Source: SMWD01 sp002729875
Lineage (GTDB): Bacteria > Pseudomonadota > Gammaproteobacteria > Steroidobacterales > GCA-2729495
Assembly (NCBI GenBank): GCA_036010905.1
Contig: DASCMH010000045.1
Span: forward strand, 1-42,794
Length of the DNA: 42,794 bases
Direction of reading: 5' to 3'
Part shown: piece after piece, positions 15,833 to 24,238 of the stretch
Numbering within the stretch: the stretch's first letter is position 1
Layout: the number at the start of each line of letters is the position of its first letter
Notes under the pieces: model-generated
The model's input: the letters and a program-made list of their open reading frames with translations, nothing else
Databases searched by the model: none
What the model was told of the DNA's origin: nothing
Translations under genes and position numbers: made by a program

Positions 15833-15966
15833 TGCTACCCACGTCTGCAGTAAAAACCAGCGCTCATTATGACTGATAAAACCCGCGGTCAACAATGCAA
15901 TGTCGCGATGCTCCAACGAGTGTCATTGGTAGCCAAAAGATTGATAGTCATAAACAAAATGCTTCA

Positions 15967-16125
15967 TCAATTGCTCGAGCTGTATTTTGCGGCGCCGTCG
16001 TCGCTACGACGCGCTGCATATAAAGCAAGTATGCCCGCCAGCCGCGCCACTTCATCACCTAATTGCGACGCGCAGTGTTGATGCGTACGATTTTGCCGGA
16101 ACCGGTGACGTTTATAAGTATTCAT
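15967..16125 (-). pseudogene. Chimeric 52-codon frame: IS6 transposase start fused to unknown tail
   Basis: The frame starts MNTYKRHRF, as in the IS6 copy at 7878, then continues in frame into unrelated sequence (SQLGDEVARLAGILALYAAR and on) and stops at 15967. The tail looks like the real end of another protein, not identified. It records where the IS was cut. Confidence 0.6.
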
Positions 16126-16159
16126 GGCCTGATTATCAAATATGTCCAGTTAACTTGCC
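16099..16159 (-). mobile_element. IS6-family left-end fragment, inverted copy
   Basis: The complement of 16137-16159 is identical to the terminal 23 bases of the IS6 fragment at 7844-7866. The spacer to the ATG is diverged but similar (CAGGCCATG kept), and the first nine residues, MNTYKRHRF, are the same. Only about 60 bases survive. It faces the opposite way to the left copy, so the two ends point inward, towards the 8.2 kb between them. Confidence 0.85.
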
Positions 16160-16161
16160 AA

Positions 16162-16188
16162 TACCCTCACATGTCCGCTGGGGGTATT
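16162..16188 (+). repeat. 27-bp direct repeat, right copy
   Basis: This copy matches 7817-7843 in the same orientation with two differences. Its own ends also form an inverted repeat, AATACCC with GGGTATT, separated by 15 bases. Immediately to the right lies the stop codon of the GT2 gene. Confidence 0.8.
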
Positions 16189-16197
16189 TATCGGACG

Positions 16198-17169
16198 TCA
16201 ATCAGGGTCGGAATTCGAATCTTTATCGTCGCGAGTGAACTCCTGTGCCTTCAGGCGTTCGAGCGTCATTTCCAGTAGTTGACGGTTGAAGTGAATCAGG
16301 TCTGCTACCAAGCCAATTGTACAGGTCATGAATCCCATCATTATCAGTGCGCTGCCGATAATGAGTGACTGTACGTGGCCGTCTCCCTGGCCCAAGAAAT
16401 AGAACCACAGAAAGCGGAGGATCGGATAAGCGCCGATCAGGAACAGGGCACAGCCGATCAGGAAAAACACCTTAAGCGGCTGATACATCGCGTACATTCG
16501 CACGATCGTCGTGACCTGTTCACGAATGAACTGTGTAACGCTTCGGTACAGGCGTGATTTTCGCGTTACAGGATTTGTCGTCACAGGTACTGATGCAATA
16601 GCCATGTGACGTTTGCCAGCCTGAATCACCATCTCGATCGTATAGCTGAACGGCGAAACAATATTCAGTTGAATTGCGGCTTCCCGGGAAATTGCGCGAA
16701 AGCCACTGACCACGTCCGGTACTTCAGTTGTCGATAATCCGCGCACAATCGAACTGCCCAGCCTTTGTAGTATTTTCTTCAGGGGGGAGAAATGCTTAAT
16801 TCTGTCGGTCTGTCGATCACCAATGACGATCTCCGCCCTGCCTTCCAGGATGGGGGCGCAGAGCTGCGGGATGTCGAAGCCGGAATACTGATTGTCGCCG
16901 TCGGTATTGACGATGATATCGGCGCCAAGCCGCAGGCACGCGTCAATACCGGTTCTGAAGGTAATTGCAAGGCCTTTGTTGCGCTTGTGGCAGATAATAT
17001 AATCTGCACCGCACTGGTGTGCTATCTCGACCGTTCGGTCGGTGCTGCCGTCATCTATGATCAGGATCTCGACGCTGTCGATTCCCTCGATATTCCTGGG
17101 TATGTCGGCGAGGGTTGCCGGCAATGTGGCTTCCTCGTTAAAGCAGGGGATTTGAACGATTAGTTTCAT
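16198..17169 (-). CDS. GT2 family glycosyltransferase (dolichyl-phosphate-mannose-synthase type) with C-terminal membrane helices
   Basis: A 323-residue protein. The N-terminal GT-A domain has the nucleotide-sugar motifs VQIPCFNEE, LIIDDGSTD (Asp39-40) and the metal-binding NTDGDNQ (Asp90, Asp92), followed by SGFRAISREAA. Two membrane helices (about 230-255 and 268-300) close the protein, with a charged tail. Members transfer a sugar from a nucleotide donor to a polyprenyl phosphate or a membrane-linked acceptor on the cytoplasmic face. The gene is divergent from the GT4 gene. Its end lies 10 bases from the 27-bp direct repeat, so the foreign block stops precisely at its 3' edge. Confidence 0.9.
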   Translation of the reverse strand: MKLIVQIPCFNEEATLPATLADIPRNIEGIDSVEILIIDDGSTDRTVEIAHQCGADYIICHKRNKGLAITFRTGIDACLRLGADIIVNTDGDNQYSGFDIPQLCAPILEGRAEIVIGDRQTDRIKHFSPLKKILQRLGSSIVRGLSTTEVPDVVSGFRAISREAAIQLNIVSPFSYTIEMVIQAGKRHMAIASVPVTTNPVTRKSRLYRSVTQFIREQVTTIVRMYAMYQPLKVFFLIGCALFLIGAYPILRFLWFYFLGQGDGHVQSLIIGSALIMMGFMTCTIGLVADLIHFNRQLLEMTLERLKAQEFTRDDKDSNSDPD

Positions 17170-17386
17170 GCAGCGCAGCCGCGACTATTTTCTACATAAT
17201 AATAAATGCTAACGATATACGCTGGACCGTTGTTTGGGCAAGGAAATTCCAGTCTGGCTGTGACCCGTGCACGGTCAAACCGTCAGTATCCACCGGCCCT
17301 GATGCGTTAGATTGCCCGGCTCAGTGTTTCACGTTGTATTCTATGGTCATGGAAATCAAGTATTCCACCCGATTGGAGATGCGCTG

Positions 17387-18676
17387 ATGCCAGACATTCG
17401 CGTTCTCATCACGGCATCCACATTGCCGCGCTGGCCGGGTGATGCGGTGCCGTCTTTCGTTCTGGATCAGGCAGTTGCGCTGATTCACAGTTCCCCCGTC
17501 ACTGCTGTTGAGATCCTCGCGCCGCACGATGCTGGCGCGGCGCGTGATGAGATTATGCAGGGGATTCCTGTGCACCGTTTCCGGTATTTTTGGCCAGCGT
17601 CGCTGCAACGGCTCGCATATCCGGCAATACTCCCCAACATACGTCAGCATTGGTGGCTTGCGCTGCAGGTGCCGTTGTTCATGATTGCCGAAGTCTGCGC
17701 GATCCTTGCGCATGCCCGGCGTTTCCGGCCAACGGTGATTTATTCGCATTGGTTTATGCCTCAGGCACTGGCCGGGGGTCTGGCAGCCTGGTTTCTTGGT
17801 ATTCCACACGTTTTTACGACGCACTCATCCGATGTCGAAGTCCTGCGCCGCATACCGCTGCTGGGGCCGGCACTGGTGCGGCGTATCGTGCAATCGTGTC
17901 GTGCGTACACGGCGGTCAGTCGGCGAACGGCGGACCGGCTGCAGGATTTTTTCAGACCGGCTGCCTGGCACTCGATCGGCTCGCGGTTGCGGATCATTCC
18001 GATGGGTGTGAATGTAACCGAATTATCTGACCGTGGTCCGGCGCAGCAGGCATCGACGCGCCAGATGCTGGGGCTTGGAGAAACGCCGGTGCTGCTGTTT
18101 CTCGGGCGGCTGACCGAGAAAAAAGGCCTGCCTGATTTGCTGCGGGCTGTAGCTGAACTGCGTCATGCTCGTCAACCCTTTCAGTTGGTCATTGCCGGTG
18201 ATGGGGAATTAAGCGAGATGATCGAAAAGCAAGTTCGGGAGCTTGAGCTGGGCAAACAGGTTCGATTGCCGGGGTTTGTGACTGGCGAGCAAAAACTGGC
18301 TTATCTTGCCGCAGCGAGTGTGGTTGTCGTGCCGTCAATCGTGACCGCTTCGGGCGACGTCGAAGGGTTACCGGTGTCATTGATGGAAGGAATGGCGGCC
18401 GGCAAGCTATGCGTCGCAAGTGATGAGAGCGGAGCCGATGCCGTGATTACCGATGGCACGGATGGTTTTATCACCCCGGCGGGTGATCCGGCTATGCTGG
18501 CTGCCACGTTGATCAGAGTACTGGAACTCGATCCATCAGCGGCTTCAGCTATCGGTGAGCGCGCTGCTTTGCGCGCGCAGGAGTTTGACTGGGCGCGCAT
18601 TGCCATAGCCCACTACCAGCATCTTTTCGCCGATCTGGATCCAAGTGTTTTGGCGGCTTCCGCCACCGGTGATTAA
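17387..18676 (+). CDS. GT4 family glycosyltransferase
   Basis: The start is placed at ATG 17387, with TTGGAG eight bases upstream. The longer frame upstream lacks the usual N-terminal fold. The 429-residue protein has a typical GT-B layout: MPDIRVLITASTLPRWPGD, THSSDVEVLRR, the donor-site GRLTEKKGLPDLL, VIAGDGEL, and the E-x7-E motif EGLPVSLME (Glu326, Glu334). It is a retaining cytoplasmic glycosyltransferase using a nucleotide sugar; the specificity is unknown. It is divergent from the GT2 gene and convergent with the methyltransferase, 6 bases apart at the 3' ends. Confidence 0.92.
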   Translation: MPDIRVLITASTLPRWPGDAVPSFVLDQAVALIHSSPVTAVEILAPHDAGAARDEIMQGIPVHRFRYFWPASLQRLAYPAILPNIRQHWWLALQVPLFMIAEVCAILAHARRFRPTVIYSHWFMPQALAGGLAAWFLGIPHVFTTHSSDVEVLRRIPLLGPALVRRIVQSCRAYTAVSRRTADRLQDFFRPAAWHSIGSRLRIIPMGVNVTELSDRGPAQQASTRQMLGLGETPVLLFLGRLTEKKGLPDLLRAVAELRHARQPFQLVIAGDGELSEMIEKQVRELELGKQVRLPGFVTGEQKLAYLAAASVVVVPSIVTASGDVEGLPVSLMEGMAAGKLCVASDESGADAVITDGTDGFITPAGDPAMLAATLIRVLELDPSAASAIGERAALRAQEFDWARIAIAHYQHLFADLDPSVLAASATGD

Positions 18677-18682
18677 CAATAC

Positions 18683-19423
18683 TCAGGGCGCGAGCCTTAA
18701 TAGTCGTCGTAGCCGTACTCGCCACGGGACTCGATTGGCCCGCTGAATTGTATCCCAGTGCTGCTCCAGTTCGATCGCTTTGGCCTTTGCCGTCGATACT
18801 CCGACTGCTCTGTGCCCGACGTTGGGCTCATCGCCCGGCGGGCTATCGCTTCGTTGTCGTTCAAAAAAGTCATAAGGATCGTGCGTGATCCAGGTGTTTT
18901 CACGATGCAGAACCACTGATTGGCGCGGTGGTCCAAAGGGGATGTTCGAGAAAAAAGAAATATTGGTCCGGCCGTCACGCTTCAGACCGCTCTCGCAGTA
19001 ACCGTTTGCGATTGACCGATAACGCGGAAAGTAGCTTGTGACCTGTGATAAACCATAGCTGGAAAATAACTGACCCCAACCGGCTTTGGCGACGCACCAG
19101 TCCGTTGCGCTGATTAATAGCGGTCGCTTACCGGCAGGTTTGAGCAGCGGCGCAAGATCACGGGCACTGAGCGCGAAAGGCGGGTCTAGAATGATCATCC
19201 CGAATTGCTCCAGGTCCGGGACCGATCGGGTTACGTCGGCCATAGTATATCGTTCAGAACCCTGGAATCGTTCGTCCGCATCAAATACCCAGACATTCGG
19301 GTACTTCAGCAGTGATGGGGTAAACACAGCACCCACGCGTTCCGTGCGAGAAATCAGGTCGCCGAGCCATTCGAAAGTTTCGTCTTCGAACCAGTATTGT
19401 TCTCGACTCTGATTTTCTTCCAT
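18683..19423 (-). CDS. EFM5/N6-adenine-MTase-like class I methyltransferase
   Basis: The start is chosen at ATG 19423, with AGGA six bases before it; the longer frame would overlap the upstream gene. The 246-residue protein follows the order seen in EEF1A lysine methyltransferases of the Efm5/EEF1AKMT1 type: QYWFEDETFEWL, VFTPSLLK, VWVFDADERF and IILDPPFALS (Asp80-Pro-Pro-Phe83), then LLISATDW. A DPPF motif means an N-methyltransferase acting on a Lys, Asn or adenine amine. A basic C-terminal part (HWDTIQRANRVPWRVRLRRLL) goes beyond the usual domain. It lies 38 bases after the nucleotidyltransferase and is probably co-transcribed. Substrate unknown. Confidence 0.65.
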   Translation of the reverse strand: MEENQSREQYWFEDETFEWLGDLISRTERVGAVFTPSLLKYPNVWVFDADERFQGSERYTMADVTRSVPDLEQFGMIILDPPFALSARDLAPLLKPAGKRPLLISATDWCVAKAGWGQLFSSYGLSQVTSYFPRYRSIANGYCESGLKRDGRTNISFFSNIPFGPPRQSVVLHRENTWITHDPYDFFERQRSDSPPGDEPNVGHRAVGVSTAKAKAIELEQHWDTIQRANRVPWRVRLRRLLRLAP

Positions 19424-19461
19424 AATTAATCCTGCGACGGCAAACAGCGCTGAAGTATAAA

Positions 19462-20307
19462 TCAATCGCGAGCGATGGTGCGCCGACACTGATGAAGTAT
19501 GAAATGCAGGTACAGGGTCGCCATGAGGCCGATGCGTGCGCGCGTGATGATTCCTCGCTGCACCGGGTTGTGGCGGTACTCCAGGGTTTCACGAATTAGT
19601 CCGTGCCAGAGTTTCGGCAGATGGGTGAATCCGTATTCTGCGGCACCGGGTTTGGATGTGATATCCCGCTCCCTGAGCGTGTAATAGGTTCTGAGCGTGC
19701 CGAAAACGACCCAATCTACGTCAAAGGCATGGCCTAGTTTGAAAAATCTCTCCCGCGGCCGTGTCCATTGCGGCCAGTGGCTTTCGACGAGAGTCCGGCT
19801 GGTCGCGACGATATCGGCTGCCGAGGTTTGAATTTCGAGCGCAGCGGGTTCGGGGCCAAGCAGTGCAATGCCCTGAGTCTTGACCATCCACCACAGGTTG
19901 TCGGCCCAGAGCGGAGAATTGAAGTCAAAAATACCGCTGTCGAAAAATACACCCTCATCGTGATACGGATCCTGATGGTGATAGGGGTGTGGCGGTGCGG
20001 TCCCGAGATGCTGGCGTCTGCATTCTGCCTGCGGGACATAGCTGACTTCGAGTTTCCATTGCGGCCATTCAGCTTTAAGGTCCGCATGTATCCGTTTAAG
20101 GTGTTCCAGATCCTCTGTGCTGCATATTCGGGTAGTAACGGCCAGAATATCGATGTCGCTGATGTGTTCGCAGAAAGCCTCATACGTGATCGAGCCGTGC
20201 AAATAGACACCCAGCAGTAAATCGGGCACTTCCGCTTGCAGCTGCTGCAGGTAATTCTGTAGCAGGGGTCGAATCGACACGGGAATACGAGGGTCGGTTA
20301 TGGTCAC
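19462..20307 (-). CDS. AadA-like nucleotidyltransferase
   Basis: A 281-residue protein with a polymerase-beta-type nucleotidyltransferase core, GVYLHGSITYEAF, then HISDIDILAV. The Gly-Ser is at 38-39 and the catalytic Asp51-x-Asp53 pair is present. The C-terminal helical half (PRERFFKLGHAFDVDWV, TLRTYYTLRE, LPKLWHGLIRETLEYR) resembles the DUF4111 domain of aminoglycoside adenylyltransferases. It would move a nucleotidyl group from NTP to a hydroxyl. In this locus the target may be a sugar or metabolite rather than an antibiotic (inference). It is divergent from the large GT-C gene, with an inverted-repeat region between. Confidence 0.8.
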   Translation of the reverse strand: MTITDPRIPVSIRPLLQNYLQQLQAEVPDLLLGVYLHGSITYEAFCEHISDIDILAVTTRICSTEDLEHLKRIHADLKAEWPQWKLEVSYVPQAECRRQHLGTAPPHPYHHQDPYHDEGVFFDSGIFDFNSPLWADNLWWMVKTQGIALLGPEPAALEIQTSAADIVATSRTLVESHWPQWTRPRERFFKLGHAFDVDWVVFGTLRTYYTLRERDITSKPGAAEYGFTHLPKLWHGLIRETLEYRHNPVQRGIITRARIGLMATLYLHFILHQCRRTIARD

Positions 20308-20401
20308 TGTAATTCAGGCTGTCCTGAGGCTGAACATATTGGCTGTCGAGATGCAAGGAAGTAATAAAGTGCTTGGTTCACGGGATAGTGATATTTTACC
20401 T

Positions 20402-20438
20402 TTGACAGATTAATGAGCAGACTGTACCAGTCTGTCAA
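20402..20438. promoter_or_regulatory. Nested inverted repeats between divergent genes, candidate operator
   Basis: Inner palindrome CAGACTG-TAC-CAGTCTG (20418-20434) lies inside an outer pair TTGACAG (20402-20408) and CTGTCAA (20432-20438). It sits in the 161-base space between the nucleotidyltransferase (minus) and the GT-C gene (plus), where a regulator of both could bind. TTGACA could also serve as a -35 element. No experimental support. Confidence 0.45.
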
Positions 20439-20468
20439 TAGGTTGGTACTGTATTATGCAGATTTCTG

Positions 20469-22826
20469 GTGCTGCTGAAAGTAACTGGAGCGCAACTTGA
20501 ATTGAGTATTTTGGCCTTCATTACCGTTAATCTGCTCATTTTTCTGAGTTGGCATAGCTGGATTTCCGTGTTACGGAAACTCTCTGTGGGCGAGAGCATT
20601 GTCTATGCGGGACTCCTGATGGCGGCGCAGATTGTATTGACGGAATTGCTGCTCGGCTTAATCGGCGCCCTTAAGCTGCCGGCACTGCTCACCGTAAATT
20701 TGGGCATCAGTGGCGGACTGCTGGTCTGGCTGGTTCTGGCCCGTCGCTCTCTGGCCGCTGAGCGTCTTGCCGGTATGGGCCGGGAATTCATGTCCGGTTT
20801 CCGGGGTGTTATGACGCCTGTTAATGCGGCCCTGATGGTTCTCGGTATTTTCCTGACAATATGGTTTTGTACCGCTGCTTACTTCTTGCCTCCGCGTGGT
20901 ATAGACGATCTCGTCGCTCATTTGCCACCGATCTATCAATATGTTCAGGACTATGAGATTTCTTTGCTGCCGATCAAGCTGCGTGATCAGTTCGCCATGC
21001 CACAGAACGGTGAGTTCCTCTTCCTTTGGCCGCTTATTTTCTTTCATGCGGATACTTTCATCGACCTTGTCCAGTATGTTGCAGCTCTTTTTGGCGCGGT
21101 GGTTATTTTCGCATTAGCGAGAAGATTCGAGGTGGGGCGCAATGATGCCGTGTTTGTCGGGCTCCTGTTCCTTTTTACTCCCCTGATACTAGGCCAGGCC
21201 GGCAGTAACTATGTGGATTTGATAGTCGGCGTTTGTTATTTGACGTTGTTATATGCGGTCGTGAGATTCTGGCAAACCGGTGCGATGTTTCATTTGATCA
21301 TGGCCGGTATTGCGACTGGATTCGGGCTGGGTATCAAACACAATCTCATAGTGGCAGTTCTGGCCGTGCAGCCGATGATTATCATGTGCCTGTGGCGGGA
21401 CAAACACTTCAGTGCTGCTATTCGGGCCTATGCCTGTTATGTCCTGATTTCACTGCCACTGGGCGCATTCTGGTTTGTGCGTAACTTTCTTGTGACCGGT
21501 TATCCGCTTTATCCGTACCAGTTGAACCTCAGTGGCTTGCATGTGGTGAGTTGGTCAACCTCTATTAACTTCCCCGGTAATAATGCAATTACTCAATCGC
21601 CTTCTAACAAGGCGCTTATGGATTTCCTGCATGACCCGGTTAATTTTTCTTTAAGTTATATGTTCCAGGATCCCGGTCTGGGTAGTTTTCACGGGGGATT
21701 CGGGGTCGTGTTCTGGGGGTTGGGTGTCCCTGCGATCCTGTTTTGCATCTACAAAGCGGTGCAGGCGGCCATGCGACGGGACTTCTTTCCTGTTCTATTC
21801 TGGGGCCACGTTCCGTTGACATTTTTTGTATATTTCCTGCAAATAGCCAGTTCGCGGCTGGAATTTAACCAGCGCCTGATCCTTGTCGTGGTGGGGTTTG
21901 GCTTGTTGGCGCTCGGCATATTTTTAAAAAAACTGAGGAAAGAGTTTCCAGGTTCGGTAACTGTCATCCGGTCATTCTGCGTGGCCGTTTCAATTATGGC
22001 AGTCGTACATCTTGCCGGGTATAGCTGGCCCTCTATGCAGATCAGGCAACCCGTAGCAGACTGGGTCAGCGGCGAGCAAACCACTGACTACAAATATTTT
22101 GCACAAACGCCCTGGGATTTGCCGTTATTGGGAGCGGCCTGGGAACCTTTGGATTTTCTGACGCAATCGGGAAATGGCTGGAGCGTCTATACGGCTGCGC
22201 CCTGGGGTGTCTTCTGGACAGCACCGGTTTTCGGTAGCCGTATTCAGAACCAGGTCTGGAATTTTCGGCAGGAGTCAGTGGGTCTTTTCCAGCAAGAACC
22301 CGTGGGGAATTTACGACAGGAACCCGCAAGTAATCCTGATGCATTTATTTTCCATCGTATGAATGATGCCCCTTTGTTTTTTCTCGGTAAAGAAATAACT
22401 CCAGAGCATGTATGGTCTGATGGGCATTTCGAGATGGTTACCAAAACACCAACCACATATTTTTGGGTAAATAGCAGCTTGCTTCGAGAGTCCGAAACAA
22501 ACGATAAACTGGTTACATGGTATGCGCGGACATTCGCGTCTGACATCAGGGCGCTGGAGTCGATTGCCGGCCACCTGTCAGGTAATGATGCGTTGGTTAC
22601 CGCATCTGCCTGGGGGCATGGCCTGAAGTATCTGTCTTTAATCGGTACGCTGCAAATACCTGTCCATATTGTTCCGGATGACAAGGTGAGGAGTCATGCA
22701 CGAAGGTTGAAGGGGCAAAAAATTATCACTCTTGAAAAGCCGCTCATTGGATATGAATCAAATTTGGTGGCCCGGCTCAAAACTTCAGCTGGCACGGTTG
22801 CTTTCTACGAGAACAGAGTTCGCTAG
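20469..22826 (+). CDS. GT-C-type integral membrane glycosyltransferase
   Basis: A 785-residue protein with about a dozen membrane helices in the first 530 residues and a soluble C-terminal domain. The first outer loop has PPRGIDDLVAHLP, with adjacent acidic residues as in GT-C enzymes that use polyprenyl-phosphate sugars. Later features are GIKHNLI, WFVRNFLVTGYPLYPY and SSRLEFNQRL. The start is taken as GTG 20469; the upstream signal is weak, and a TTG at 20496 is an alternative. Residues 598-621 are three copies of an 8-residue repeat (NFRQESVG, LFQQEPVG, NLRQEPAS). The stop overlaps the next start by one base (TAGTG). Confidence 0.78.
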   Translation: MLLKVTGAQLELSILAFITVNLLIFLSWHSWISVLRKLSVGESIVYAGLLMAAQIVLTELLLGLIGALKLPALLTVNLGISGGLLVWLVLARRSLAAERLAGMGREFMSGFRGVMTPVNAALMVLGIFLTIWFCTAAYFLPPRGIDDLVAHLPPIYQYVQDYEISLLPIKLRDQFAMPQNGEFLFLWPLIFFHADTFIDLVQYVAALFGAVVIFALARRFEVGRNDAVFVGLLFLFTPLILGQAGSNYVDLIVGVCYLTLLYAVVRFWQTGAMFHLIMAGIATGFGLGIKHNLIVAVLAVQPMIIMCLWRDKHFSAAIRAYACYVLISLPLGAFWFVRNFLVTGYPLYPYQLNLSGLHVVSWSTSINFPGNNAITQSPSNKALMDFLHDPVNFSLSYMFQDPGLGSFHGGFGVVFWGLGVPAILFCIYKAVQAAMRRDFFPVLFWGHVPLTFFVYFLQIASSRLEFNQRLILVVVGFGLLALGIFLKKLRKEFPGSVTVIRSFCVAVSIMAVVHLAGYSWPSMQIRQPVADWVSGEQTTDYKYFAQTPWDLPLLGAAWEPLDFLTQSGNGWSVYTAAPWGVFWTAPVFGSRIQNQVWNFRQESVGLFQQEPVGNLRQEPASNPDAFIFHRMNDAPLFFLGKEITPEHVWSDGHFEMVTKTPTTYFWVNSSLLRESETNDKLVTWYARTFASDIRALESIAGHLSGNDALVTASAWGHGLKYLSLIGTLQIPVHIVPDDKVRSHARRLKGQKIITLEKPLIGYESNLVARLKTSAGTVAFYENRVR

Positions 22827-23329
22827 TGGGTGATTTAATCGCACCGGGTTCTGACAGAACGGCACGGTTGGTTGTTCCGTGGTTATGTTGTGGTGCTTCA
22901 ATTGGCTTTTTGCTGTGGGTGATTTTCAGTGGCACGGGTGAACTACATTCAGTGCCAGTTGGGTTTCGCCGCTATATGTTCTTTTTCCCCGTGGGGCTGG
23001 CAGTTTCCGGAGTGGCAGGTGTGTTACTTTGGTTTGCCGGGGCTTGGGCAGTTACAGGGCGGTTGAGCTATCTTTCTTGTGTTTTCTATTTTGGCTTCCT
23101 GAAGGTATTGGGCTGGACATTTGTTCCATGGATACTGCTCATTGTGGCGTCAATTGAATTCGTGCGTACCCGGGAGATTCAGGTTGAAACTCGTTTGTCC
23201 CTGTTACTATTGCATGTGATGGGAAGTTTGGCCGGCCTTTACATGGCCTTTAACATGGGTCGTTTTCTGCAGCCATGGGGATCTTTCCAGGAGGTTGTCA
23301 GAAGCTTATGGTTGCTGGTTTCCGGATGA
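22826..23329 (+). CDS. Small four-helix membrane protein, unknown
   Basis: A 167-residue protein beginning at GTG 22826, whose G is the last base of the previous stop. Four hydrophobic segments are visible (about 17-33, 48-70, 83-108 and 122-143). There is no recognised family motif and few charged residues in the membrane part. Its tight coupling to the GT-C gene upstream and the UbiA-type gene six bases downstream suggests a partner subunit or a scramblase-like helper in lipid-linked sugar handling (inference). Confidence 0.75.
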   Translation: MGDLIAPGSDRTARLVVPWLCCGASIGFLLWVIFSGTGELHSVPVGFRRYMFFFPVGLAVSGVAGVLLWFAGAWAVTGRLSYLSCVFYFGFLKVLGWTFVPWILLIVASIEFVRTREIQVETRLSLLLLHVMGSLAGLYMAFNMGRFLQPWGSFQEVVRSLWLLVSG

Positions 23330-23335
23330 TCAGGT

Positions 23336-24229
23336 ATGCAAAAGGATAATCAGTTGTTAGCAGCATTCAGAACTCTGCGGCCACATCAATGGTCCAAGAA
23401 CCTGTTGCTGATCGTGCCGGCCGTTGCGGCACAGATCTGGATGGAGCCCGATGTTGTCCTGGAGTTGGTGCTCGCTTGTGTTGCCTTTTCCCTCACTGCA
23501 TCGGGCGGCTATATTCTCAATGACCTGATTGATCTTGATGCCGATCGCCAGCATCCTGAAAAGCAGTCACGGCCCTTTGCGTCGGGTCAGCTTTCGGTGT
23601 CCTGGGGTTTCGTAATGGGTCCCGTGCTTCTGTTCTCCGGTATTGCAGTTGCTTATAGTCTCGTAAATATTCAATTTGGTACGGTTGTTGTGACGTATGC
23701 TCTGCTGTCGGCAGCTTATTCACGCTGGATCAAACGGGTCTTGTTACTGGATGTCATGTTGCTGGCGGGATTCTATGCGCTGCGACTGGTGGCCGGAGGC
23801 GCTGCGGTAAGTGTAGAGGTTTCTTCATGGCTACTTGCGTTCTCCATGTTCTTTTTTCTTTCCCTCGCCTTCGCCAAACGTTTGATGGAGTTTGATTTGT
23901 CGGCCCAAGAGCATTTGCCGTCAAGTTCAGCGCGTCCTTATACTTCGGTTGATCGAGATGCCTTCCGTACCATCGGTCCGACCTGTGGGTTAATGTCGAT
24001 ACTCGTGCTGGCTCTGTATATCAGCAGCGACACTGTTCAGGCAATCTACGAACGGCCACAGACGCTCTGGCTCGTTTGTCCGTTGCTCCTGTACTGGGTT
24101 CTGCGGGTCTGGTTCTTTGCATTGCGTGGTGATCTGCACCATGACCCGGTAGTTTTTGCGCTCCGTGACAGGGTCAGTTACGCGGTAGCCGGAGTCGTCC
24201 TGGTGGTTTTATACCTGGCTTCCCGCTAG
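23336..24229 (+). CDS. UbiA-family prenyltransferase, decaprenyl-phosphate phosphoribosyltransferase-like
   Basis: A 297-residue membrane protein with 7-8 hydrophobic segments. The N-terminus RTLRPHQWSKNLLLIVP and the motif LNDLIDLDADRQHPEKQSRP (residues 61-80, NDxxDxxxD) match the DPPR-synthase branch of the UbiA superfamily. That branch transfers phosphoribose from PRPP to a polyprenyl phosphate rather than making quinones. The second Asp-rich site is weak (SAAYSRWIKRVLLLDVML). It is placed among GTs and probably supplies a lipid-linked pentose or another sugar for the GT-C enzymes nearby (inference). No DprE-type epimerase gene is in the window. Confidence 0.82.
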   Translation: MQKDNQLLAAFRTLRPHQWSKNLLLIVPAVAAQIWMEPDVVLELVLACVAFSLTASGGYILNDLIDLDADRQHPEKQSRPFASGQLSVSWGFVMGPVLLFSGIAVAYSLVNIQFGTVVVTYALLSAAYSRWIKRVLLLDVMLLAGFYALRLVAGGAAVSVEVSSWLLAFSMFFFLSLAFAKRLMEFDLSAQEHLPSSSARPYTSVDRDAFRTIGPTCGLMSILVLALYISSDTVQAIYERPQTLWLVCPLLLYWVLRVWFFALRGDLHHDPVVFALRDRVSYAVAGVVLVVLYLASR

Positions 24230-24238
24230 CGGCTTTTC

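Noticed and set aside
7817..16188. Simple IS6 composite transposon with 8-bp target duplication
   Set aside because: The shared flanking repeat is 27 bp with two mismatches, not 8 bp, and both IS copies have lost their right ends.
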